64,000 bases of DNA from Undaria pinnatifida (taxonomy: Eukaryota > Sar > Phaeophyceae > Laminariales > Alariaceae), in contig JABAKD010000013.1 in assembly GCA_012845835.1 (NCBI GenBank), positions 11,677,701 to 11,741,700 of the forward strand, given 5' to 3'. Below, piece after piece: positions 11,190-22,000 of this stretch. The translations under genes and the position numbers were made by a program. Position 1 is the stretch's first letter, and each line of letters begins with the position of its first letter. The notes beneath the pieces were generated by a model. The model saw only the letters and a list, made by a program, of their open reading frames with translations. It ran no database searches and was not told the origin of the DNA.

Positions 11190-11830
11190 TGTATAGTTGT
11201 TTTGAAATTCCATTTCGCAAAAGCTCAATTCAAACAAGCTCATCTCGTTGGCACGGAGTAGAAACCACCATTGACATCATCTTGGCGCTGAGCCTTCAAC
11301 ATGATAGAGGTTGTCGTCGAGGTACTGGGCGCAGTCCACGCGGGCCATGGCTTTGAACGATCCGAAGCCGACGATGTGATGGCGGAGACAGCAGCGTAGG
11401 GAGCGCAAAATGTGGCGGCGGAGGCAGCTGAGTGGTAGCGGATAGAGCGGAGAGCCGCAGCAACAGCAATAGCAGAGAAGCAGCAGCAGCTCGCGGCATG
11501 AGAACAATATCAAAAGGGGGGGTTCCACGCATTATGCATGCGGACGAGGGCGGGGAATAAGCTGTTTCGTCCCAGGGTATATTGTTTGCCATGTTTCTCC
11601 GAGATGCCGAAATATATGTGCGGAATATATGTGCGGATAATCGGATGATGTCCGGAACGCTTTATGTAGGCGGTTAGAAATTTTGTGAGACTGACAACAG
11701 ACGAGAAAGGCACGAAATGTACGTTGGTTCTGGAAGCATGTTTGTAGGTGCTGTTGTGTGTGAGCTGGTGTGTAGGTAAGTCCGAGGGCGTTGCTAGATA
11801 GGGTGCTGGTAAGCGCCTGGTTCGCCGGTT
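11190..11830. other. Non-coding stretch
   Basis: On the minus strand 11277-11400 reads GSFKAMARVDCAQYLDD without a recognisable family, and stops follow. No gene is claimed. Confidence 0.5.
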
Positions 11831-11834
11831 TTTC

Positions 11835-12300
11835 AAGGAGTTTACGGGAGTCGTGTGTAGGTGGGAGGCTTGGTCGCAGTACCTTGGTTTCGCGTTGGCC
11901 AGAAATCAGTTAGTCGTGTGTTGCTGGGATCTACATTGAAGATCCTTCACCACAGACTTGACTGCTGTGCGCGATGATCTCAGAGCAAGCGGCTGTATCC
12001 GTTTTACCATCAAAATGCGGATTCCAATGATAAGAAACCTGATGGATGTATCCAGGATGTTCCCTGACGACCATAGATATTGGTCGCAGTACCTTGGTGG
12101 CTCGCTTTGGCGAGAAACCAGTTTTGTGGAGTCGTGTGTGGTTGGGAGCTTGATAGCAGTACCTTGGTGGCTTGTTTTTGGCGAGATCTCAGTTTTCGGG
12201 GGTAATGTGTTTGGTGGGAACTTGGTAACAGTGCGTTGGTGGGAACGATTCGAAAATGTTTGGTGGGATTTTTTAACGCGAAAAAACGGTTTCAATCTCC
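11835..12300 (+). repeat. Tandem array of family E units, locus 2
   Basis: It contains the phrases GTGGCTCGCTTTGGCGAGAA (12107-12126) and TTGGTGGGA and related degenerate units. It is interrupted at about 11940-12075 by unrelated sequence and is followed by the phrase GTGGGCACCGGATAGC (12317), shared with locus 1. Confidence 0.75.
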
Positions 12301-12319
12301 GTAGTATACGCTAGAAGTG

Positions 12320-14140
12320 GGCACCGGATAGCATTTTATAAAAAAATGAAAACCTCAGCTGTGAGTACGGACGATTGAATGGTTGAAACTCAGCTTTGAA
12401 AGCTGCGTGGTTCTCCAAATCCAAAACCGGAAACCGTGTAGGAGTTGTTTTTCTCTAAAACCAAAAACCGACGTTATTTCGTTTGACAGGTTTTGAGCCT
12501 CGGAAAAGTTCGACACCTGGGGGTTATTTGTCGTTTTTTTTCGTCGACTTACACCTTGTTGTATACTCGCATGTGCGTGTTTCGCTTTGGTCGTTACTTT
12601 GTGCGCCCAGCTTTAACGCCGTTTACTGTTTACGCACTACAACGTACAGCCATGCTTGTTCTTGTTTTTTGGTGCAAGGAGAGAGCACGTGAACACGTTG
12701 TACCAGGTACTACACGTTAGCTAAATTAAAGCCGCGCACAAATTCGTACGGAAATATCGCCCGTCTTTTCGTTGTTGTATCGAAGAGCTAGTCGCACACG
12801 CAGCAGCGGTATTAGTAGTAGAAGGCGCAGGGTCTCCTGCCGCGAACCAGCCATACTCGTTCGTGACAGCATCACCAGAGGTTTCTGCCTCCTTTCCTCC
12901 AGAGGCTCCCGACACATCTTGTATCTTGTTAGAAAAAACGAACCTCATATCATCACCACCGCATTCTGTAGACGCCGTCGGTCATTGAGGGTGCTAGCAC
13001 AAGAGCCCCACGTACTAAGAAACCAAGCACCTAAGGAAACCATGCTGAATTTTCACGAGGAATTAGTAAATCCGGGAGCCGTTAGACTGAAGTTTGGAAC
13101 GCGCCCTCTCCTAAGTACTTGGTAAGAAACATAACCTCGGTCAATGTATCCGTCTTCTCGTGATATTTCCTGTACTGTACCGCAGTAAAGGGGATCATAT
13201 GGATAACGACCCACTCTCCCACGAGCGGTACCCTCGTCCGTGATAGCCGCGGCAATTGTCTTGTTTGCCCCCCCTAGGGCAACGGGGAGTGTAGCTTTCC
13301 ACTTACCAGGTATTCGAGAAATGTGTGTGCTGGCTGTGGCCGCCCCTCGATGTGCTGCGACCGACCCTCGATTTTGGTCGGCGTGGGATCAGGTTGCTTG
13401 ATTGGTCCTGCCGACGGTTACTTGTGTGCCTGGGATCAGGTTCGGGTGGGAACAGGGTGCCAAGCGGGAAAAGGGCGCGCAAATTTGTGTGTATGTGTGC
13501 GTTGGCCAATGAAATATCACGAAATATCAGTAGTTGACCAATGATGGGTTTTCTCTAATACTCCGGAGTATGTTGTAAGCTCTACTGGCAAGGGGTGCCG
13601 CTACAGCAGTGTACCCCCATCCCCCCTTATTCCTCGACCCCCTGTGCTTGAACACAACCCACGCTACTGCAGCGTTCGCCAACGCCGTCCTTAATCATAT
13701 ACCTGGGACGACTTTTAGTGCTACCGTGTTGCTTTACCCGGATCTCCAGGAGGATCTAAAATAGAAAGAGGTTACGGTGTTGCTGCGGCTATCCGGGTGC
13801 AAAGTCAAAGTCCCGTTTTCGGTGGGTAAAGTCGCGTGGGATTGGTGTTCTTCGTGGTGCCGGTAGCTAACTATGTTCCCAGGATCGATTTGGAGGTCTG
13901 AGGTTTGGGGTGGATCAGGTCGCCGTGAGATCCGGGTGCCAAGCGGGAACGGGCTCGATAAAAGTCGACGTGTAAAATTCTCTGGTGGATTCGTGTCTTT
14001 CAAGTTTAACGTAGTTTCGGTTCTGTGCCTGTATGCTCGCTACCCACCCCCTGTTCAACCCTCCCTCCACACTGCTGCTCTTACTCTGGTATGATATGCT
14101 GTTCAGGGTATTGTATGATTTATCATGATGCCTCGTATGA
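12320..14140. other. Non-coding stretch with one dispersed repeat
   Basis: No gene could be supported. Positions 13490-13585 match the repeat at 6440-6555 (phrases GGCCAATGAAATATC, TTGACCAATGAT and GTAAGCTCTACTG). Short G/C-rich phrases (GATCAGGTTCGGGTGGGAAC, GATCAGGTCGCCGTGAGATC) occur around 13430-13470 and 13910-13950, a weak duplicate pair. Confidence 0.5.
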
Positions 14141-14149
14141 TGTGATACG

Positions 14150-14530
14150 ATACATAGGATGTACCTGGCATGGTATCTCGCGGCTGTCTCATGAGAGACA
14201 CACCCACACCTACACCCCTGTACTTAGCAGGAGCGCGGGGCCGACGTCGTCTTGCTGCCGGCTTGGTAGATGGACCCGGCGCGTCCATGAGGGGTGTCTG
14301 ACACGTTGGCATGCAGATTCTTACCTGAACCGTAACAGGTAATCGTAGAAACCGAAGGAGCTGCACCGACCATGCATGCAATAATAATTCACTCTGTCTC
14401 TCAGTCTTTCTGTGTCATCGACCTGGGTCCATCTACCAAGGCGGGTGCAAGACGATGTCGGTCCCGGGCTCCTGCTAAGTACAGGGGTGCTGATGTGGGT
14501 GTGTCTCTCATGCGAGTCGCGAGATATCAT
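14150..14530. repeat. Imperfect inverted repeat, ~115 bp arms
   Basis: Arm 14170-14290 and the reverse complement of about 14410-14530 share GAGAGACACACCCACA, CACCCCTGTACTTAGCAGGA and TTGGTAGATGGACCC. The spacer is about 120 bp. The structure could be a foldback or MITE-like element. Confidence 0.75.
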
Positions 14531-14559
14531 AATTCGATTGAATCCATGAAGTCCGTGAC

Positions 14560-15230
14560 TCATTGCGAGAGGGGTGCCTTGGCCTCAAAGAAATCTCCAG
14601 TCGCGCGAAGAAACCAGAGGTGGCCTGGACAATCCAATCCCGCCACCCTGCTAGGAAAGAGCCACGGCCAGGAGCATCTCCCGCTGCAGGAAGAAAAAGT
14701 GGCGGTCTAGGCGCTGACCCACCGCCGAGCTAGGCAGACCGAAATTTTCCGCTCTGCGAAGCAAAACCAAACAAAAAAACACGTACTCGTACACGTACGG
14801 GGTACAAAGATACGAAGTCCTAATCCCGCCGCATTGTCCATAATTCGAGTAGGTACCATGCCGGATTCACGAAGAAGAGGGCATGGTCGTGGCGGCCTCA
14901 GGGCCGGAGGCACGCGAAGTCATAGCGTCGATTCGCGTCACCCAACTGACGAAAGACACGCAGACGTATGGGCGGACCGGAGGCATGAGGATGGCGCCGA
15001 TCAAGGGCGTGGCCAGCCAGGCGGACGTACAGCCTGCGGTTACCCCCGGCGTTGGCGTTGGTTCCAATTAGCTAGTTCCAATTCGACCAACAGCCATACT
15101 CAGCCGGTCACACCGGCTTCGGACGTAATAACCAATCAGAAAGAACTACCCGGACATGGTGGCTTTGCCACAAGCCATGCATAGCTTCGTGCCACAAGCC
15201 CTGCGCAACCGGTGAAATGCCATTGAGCTG
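14560..15230. other. Unassigned stretch with a coding-like segment
   Basis: Positions 14865-15071 (+) read as MVVAASGPEAREVIASIRV and then QTYGRTGGMRMAPIKG, with balanced codon use and a stop. No family could be recognised and no splice structure tied it to the MO25 gene. Confidence 0.3.
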
Positions 15231-15865
15231 CCGAGCCGTACAGCTGTGGAAGTGTTGCGCCGTTCATGCTTGGGGCTATTGAGTTGTGGAGCCGTTGAGA
15301 TTCGGACACATCAAGCTGCGGAGCCGTTCATGCCTGCACTCGTTCAGTTTCGGAGCCGTTGAGAGTCGGATACGTTGGGCTGCGGAGTCGTTGAGCTGCG
15401 ACGTCGTTGAGCTGCGGAACCGTTGAGCTTCGAAGCGTTGAGCTGTGGAGCTGTTCATGCTTGACACCGTTGAGAGGCAGAAACGTTTCGCCGCGGAGCC
15501 GTTCATGGTTGCACCCGTTCAGTTGCAGATCCGCTGAGATTCGAAAACGTTGGGCTGCGGAGTCGTTGAGCTGCGCTGTGGAGGCGTCGAGCCGTTGAGC
15601 TGCGGAGCCGTTTGTGCTTGGAGCCGTTGAGATTCGGAGATTTTGAGCTGTGGAGGCGTTAGGCTGCGACACCGTTGTGATACATAGCCGTTGGGCTGCG
15701 AAGCCGTTGAGCTTCAGGGGAACTGTTGTTGGTTGAGTTGCAGAGGAGCTGTTGTGCTCCGGAGCCGTTGAGCCACAGAGCCGTTGGACCTCAAAGGCCA
15801 ATGAGACGCTTAGTCGTTGAGCTGCGGAGCCGTTGAGATGCAGAGCCGTTGAGGTCTCAGATATA
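15230..15865 (+). repeat. Minisatellite, ~16 bp unit
   Basis: Degenerate repeats of GAGCCGTTGAGCTGCG run for about 630 bp. Because 16 is not a multiple of three, the array is open in several frames and yields repetitive products (NGSAAQRL-like on the minus strand). These are not taken as genes. Confidence 0.85.
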
Positions 15866-16023
15866 CACTCGTTTTGTAAGCGTTCTCGTTGGTCTTTGTC
15901 CTGGTCCGGTACACGTTTGTCTTTCATGATTTTTGTTAGGGTTTTCTCTTGCTCTGTTTTGTGTGATTATTTGTATTTTTTTTGTGATTGATTGCTCTTT
16001 TTTGGCGTCGGCGCTGTGTATAG

Positions 16024-19000
16024 GTGCAAGGAGCTTAGCGTGGCCATCCGAAGGTCGGAGGCGATGCCCCGGCTTATCGAGAGCTTGCCTGCGCTCCCGT
16101 TTGAGGCGCGGAAGGACGTTTCACAGGTGAGCTGTGGTGGTGGTGGTGATGGTGACGGTGGTGGTGTTGGTGTTGGTGCCGTGGTGGTGTTGGTGCCGAT
16201 GGCGGTAGAGGAGTAGTGGTAGTGATGATGGTGGTGGTGGCGATGGTTTTGGCGGTGGCGATGGTTTTGGCGGTGGCGGTAGTGGTGGGGGTGGTGGTGA
16301 TTATGGTGGCGGTGGTGGTTGACGGGGTGGTAGCAGTGGTGCTGATAGCGGCGGCAGAGTAGTGATGGTGGTGGTGGCGGTGGCGCTGGTGGCGGTGGTA
16401 GAGGAGTAATGATAGTGATGATCAGAAGAGTAATGGTATCGGTGATGGTCCTGGCGGCGGTAGTGATGGTGTTGACGGTGGCGGCGGTGGCTGTGGTGTT
16501 GGTGGCGGCAGCAGAATATGCCAGATGATCTGGACTGCATTATGCACCACTTTTTTTGCGAGCTGGCCCCTTTTTGTTTGCTGTTAATGTGTATTTTGCC
16601 TTGGTATTTTGTTGTATCATATCGTGATGATAATGAGATGTTGATGTTGAGTTATTATGTTATTGTGTTTTTTGTTTTGTCTTGTTAGTGTTTTGGTTGC
16701 TGCTTTTCTCTCGTTCTTGTCCTTGTTCTCGCTTTTGTTTTTTGTTTTTGGGTATGATTTCTGTTCGTTTCCCTCGCTCATGCTCTCTTGTCTCTTGTTC
16801 CGTTTTGTTCTAATGTTCGCGCTGTGGCTCTCGTTCCTTTTCGTCTTCTCGTTTTCTTGTTCCCGTTCCCGTTTATGTTCTTTTTTTCATTAGTAAGTTG
16901 TTGTTCTTGTCTTGAGGACCGCCTCTTTCGTATTTTACAGTATTTGTAGCATCAATAGTACCCGGCCAAGAACGGAAGAAAAAAATACTAAAAAGGTTGC
17001 CTTGGTGTTAGTTTTTTTTTTTCCTCCCATCTATTATCTTCACACTTTTTCTTTCGCTTTCTCCGTCCCTAGACGTAACTCAGACCCAGGTTCACTACTC
17101 GTAAGCAGGCTCTTTCCCCCCCCTCTCCACTACGTTACGTGCCTTCGTTTTTATCGCGAGAAGACTTCAGCCCTTTCCCTCGTGAACTCGCATCGAATTC
17201 AACCAACGTACCCACGCTGCTAAGCGCTCTGAGCAGCTGTATTGCTTTTTACTTTTATTTTTTTAAATACTCAAAAGTCCGACCCACACGTGGGATTCGA
17301 ACCCCCGAACCATTTATTAATATATATATATTCGATGGACCATTCTACGATAGAGGTTCCTCCAATTTTGAGCTAAGGCATGTCTCATAAACACATTTGG
17401 AGAAAACTAAAACTCTACCAGATCAAAAGCCCCAAAATGGCCTAGGTATACAACGAGAACCACACAAAAATTAAGGGGGCGTATTTTCCGCCGATTTTGG
17501 GTTAAGGAGCTCACCCGTCATTCGGAAAACATTTCAGCCGAAAACGTGCTAGCTGCCTCTATCGTAGCCCGTGCCATACATTTCGTATAGCATTCGAGGG
17601 TAACCACTAGGCCACCGGGGCGACCGGCTAGTTAGTGTTGACGATTGACCCCATTTCCTCATCTCGAGTTCCGCCGCTCGCCCATCTCGCCTATCCCCTG
17701 CCCATCCGTTTCGCTCCGCCTCCTCACCAGCTGCGGTTTTTGCTTCATTTTTTTTATTTTCTCTGCAGAACATTTGGTTTTGTGCTGAAACAACTTTTTC
17801 GCTTCGTATGCTTGTGTGATACGAATTTCTCACATCGCTTTTTTATTGTTTCCCTGATTTTTTGTTTTTGTTCTTTGTGTTTTGTTTTTTTCCTGTCTCA
17901 AGCTTGAGTACTTTGTAATACACGAATAACTGGTGTATTAGTTTTTTGTGTTGACGTTTCTTTCTCGCTTTCTTTTTGTGATGGATGTTCCATAAATATA
18001 TCTTGTTTCAATTTTTTTTCGGTGTCGGATGTTTTTTTTTTGCCTTGTTCGTCAGATTTTCAGCAACCTCGTCCGAAAGGACATCCAAAACTTCGTCGAG
18101 TACGTGCGGGCCGAGCCTTTAATGGTAAAGAACATGATCGGGGCTTACGGGAACACGGATATTGCCCTGCACGGGGGGGCGATGCTGCGGGAATGTATTC
18201 GCTACAAGGAGCTGGCGGAGCTGACGTTGTACGACGAAACGCTCTGGCTATTTTTCGACCAGGTGACATTTTTGACGTTAATGGTGGTGGTAGGCGGGGG
18301 TCATGGGTGTTTTTGGTGTTGCATTTCGTTGTTGTTAATGTGTTGATGCTGTTGTGGTCTGTTGTGGATGGTGGTGGTGGTGTTTGTTGTTGTTGTTGTG
18401 TTTGGCTGTTGTTGTGGTTGTTGTTGGTGTCGCTGTTGTGCGTGATGCTGTTTGCGCTCTTTCTCTCTTCCTCGATCGTGGACGCTTTTGTTGTCCCGTC
18501 AACGCCCCAACCCCTTCCCCCCTCCCCCCCTCCCCCCCTCCCTCCCTCCCTCCCTCCCTCCCTCCCTCCCTCCCCCTCTCCCTCCCTCCCTCCCTCCCTC
18601 CCTCCCTCCCTCCTTCCCTTCCTCCCTCCCTCCCTCCCTCCCTCCCTCCCTCCCTCCCTCCCTCTACGAACAACCCCCTCCTGTTCGTGCACGTCATCGC
18701 AGTACGTCCACCTCCCTAACTTCGACGTGGCGAGCGATGCCTTCGTCACGTTAAGGGACCTGCTCACCCGCAACAAGGATGTGGCGTCGAAGGTGTGAGC
18801 CTTTTATTTTACAGTGGTGGATATCGCAATGACAAAGTTGAAAGTTTTCGATACACGTCAAAACATTGAACAATCAATTGTTTGTATCGTTTTTTTCTAC
18901 TATATCGGTTCGAGTTTTGCGCTTCACCGTATGGAACGTATCGGTGTATCGAAACAACTTTCGACGTTATGGCATCAGTTTCTCTGTACCGACGCCACTT

Positions 19001-22000
19001 TTTGATATGTTAATGTCATTTTTTTTTTCCCAAAATCGATTTTCCTGGTATGGAATGTTCAACTTTCGATACATCGTATATATGAACGGTGGTACAAGCT
19101 AGTTCTAAGGGAAGTCGCCGACCTATACCCTCAATGAGGACACACGCCCAGAAATACGCGCGATCGGGGTATCACACACAGCTTGCAAAGATGAGTTTCG
19201 ACGGAACATTCGATCTCACAGCTGGAGCGTATTTTAATGTTTTATCATGTATACCGAACGCGTTTGGCCCTCCCAGCCCCCAACCCCGACTACCCCTTCC
19301 CTCCCCTCGGCAGTTTCTGGCCCAAATTTCGAGATGGTTTTCGGCACGTACAAAACCCTCCTTAAGTTGACGAACTATGTGAACCCTGTCCAACGAAAAA
19401 ACTGAGCTGCCCCTCCCCCCCCCCCCCCCCCCCCCCACCCCCGCTGCAAGTGGCCACACCTTGCAACAAGTAAATTAATTCGAAGCTGTCATCCGTATGC
19501 AAGAATGTACGAACAAGGTGCGGAAGCCCGAGCCTCACAAGCGGCTCTTAGTAGGATGCGGCTCATCCTTTGACTCGCCGTACACCTCCCGGCGCTTCGA
19601 GCTTGGTGCGCGCCATGTCCGCCTGTGGGTCGGTGAAAACCCAACGTGCGCCGTCCCAGCATTGTGAAGATGCAAGAGTGTACGGTCTTTAGACTAGCTG
19701 GTATTGCTATGCATGTGCATGGAATGACTACCCCCCCCTTTGGAGTCATCCCGCGCTAGGGGCGCAGCAGAAGTTTCTGAGAAGTTTCTGAGGTCTCCTA
19801 ACACGAGGAGCTCAGTATCTCACAGCTCGAAACATGACTTGGAAGGCGTTCGTTCGCGCAACCCTGACCAACGTTTCTATGCGCTACGGTAGTCCCAGCA
19901 CAAGGATACTCGTAATTTTTTTCGTGCTAACCGTTAGTTCCACGCTTGAGGGGCTCAACCGGTCACAAACCTTTAGTCTAACAACTGCAACCCCTACCGT
20001 GGGATGACTCCTTACCCCATCCCACCCCTCCCACCCACCCGCCCACCCTAACCCCCTCCCTCCCCCCCCCCCCCCCCCCTCTCTCTCCCCCCCCCCCCCT
20101 CTCTCCCCCCGCCCCCCTTCCCTCCCCCCCCGACAGTTTCTGGCCGAAAAGTTTGAGACCGTGTTCGACAAGTACAACATCCTCCTTCGCTCGTCGAACT
20201 ACGTAACGAGGCGGCAGTCGCTGAAGCTCCTGGGAGAACTGCTCTTGGACCGTGCCAACTTCCAAGTCATGATGCGCTACATCCAGGTGGGAGGCGAAAA
20301 GGGAGGGGGGAGGGCGTTTTTTTTTAGCTTTTTATGGGGGGCGGCGGCGGGGGGGGGAGGGGGGGGGGCGTACTCATTTGTTGCTTGCCTTGGTTTTTTT
20401 TTTACCATTGACCACGTATTCCTTTCGAGACGGAGGGGGGGGGGGAGGGGGGGGGGGGCGGGGGGGGGCTTTTGGTTCGTGGTAAGGAGGTTCGGGCCAA
20501 CTGCCAAGTGATGATGCGCTACATACAGGTAAGGTGTGTGGGGGGGGGGTGCTCAATTTGCGCATTGGCCGTAGTTGTGTGACCATAGACCTTCGCATCC
20601 CTTCTATGCCGGGATGGAGCAGATCGGGTTTTCACCAACCAGGCACGGTGAGGGGGGGGTAAAAGCGGGATTATCGGTTAGTATCAACCCCTTTAGAGCC
20701 CAAATCCCTTCCTATACTAATTCCAAGTAATTTGTCGAAAAAACGGGTTTCCAGATGTAAAGTCGTTAAGGAGGACGGAACGAACTTCCAAGTGATGATG
20801 CGCTACGTGCAAGTATGCCGGGGGAGCGGGGGGGGGGCGCGTACTCATTTGTTGCTCACCTCAAGTCATTTGACCATTGACCACGCATCCCTTTCGAGAC
20901 GGGGCACCGTTCCTACTCCTAATACAGACACCTCCAACATTTGGGCGCTCGTTACGCTTCTTCCATATATTACATAGAAACTGTTTTCTTATTCTATCCC
21001 CGCCCTGTTTCGCCGTCTACACCATCTATCTCCTAAGATAGCGATCATTTTCTCGCTACTCTCTACTCCACCAAACTCTTCCATGTCACACGCGTCAAAT
21101 TTTCTCATCTCCTCCTGTAACGCATCCCGTTCCTCCTAGTATATTTCACGTTCTCCCACTATGTGAGTCCTACTCTCTATTGTTGTGCCACACGGGCATA
21201 TATATATATATATATATATATATTTGTAGCCTGTACAGGAGGGGAGGAGGGAGGGGGCGGTCGATGTTTGTGGCATGCTGCCCTGCTGGCCTGTCCTGTC
21301 TTGTCTTGTCCTATATATGTAGCCAGTACAGGAGGGGAGGAGGGAGGGGGCGGTCGATGTTTGTGGCATGCTGCCCTGCTGGCCTGTCCTGTCTTGTCCT
21401 GTCCTGTCCTGTCGACTGGATTTCTCTTCTCTCGCTGTGGCGCTACGCGTAGGGCGTTTAGGGGACGAGGCGCTGCAATATCTTCTATTACCTATGCCAA
21501 TAACAAGGTCAATGCCGACGTTAACGCCGAGTCGGTCATCGTTGTCCCCTCTGTGCGCCCCCCCCCCCCCCCCCCCCCCTCCCCCCCCGCCCTTACCTTC
21601 ACAGGACAAGGAAAACCTAAAGATGATGATGAACCTGCTGAGGGACAAGAGCCCGAACATCCAGTATGAGGCCTTCCACGTCTTCAAGGCAAGCGCTTTA
21701 ACCATTTCCTCACTGCAATAATTTTCCACCGATTTTCCAATAATCTTCCTAAACGTCTTTACACCTCTAATCGAGGGTTGGGAGTATCCCTGCCGTCGGC
21801 GCCAAATGAGGGTTTGGGGTAACCCAGGTTCGACTCGCGACTTGCAACAACCTCTCTTCTTGTCTTTCGCATCGTGGAGGACACGCCAGGTTAGGGCAAG
21901 GTTCGACGGCGAACCAAGCGACGGTAACGATAGAAATGCTCCGAGGCAACGAGAGGTGCTTCGTAGGCAAAACAGAGAGTCGACAGTGATTACTTGTCAG

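Noticed and set aside
15328-15927. Open frame of 199 codons on the minus strand
   Set aside because: It lies on the 16 bp minisatellite; the product is a repeat of NGSAAQRL-like text without a domain.
17281-17320. tRNA gene on the minus strand suggested by GGTTCGAATCCCAC
   Set aside because: The A-box half lies 300 bp away beyond an inserted TIR element and an A-rich tail follows, so it is better read as a SINE.
18060-18776. Long minus-strand open frame rich in Gly, Arg and Glu
   Set aside because: It is the complement of MO25 exons plus the CCCT microsatellite; the plus-strand MO25 reading is supported by homology.
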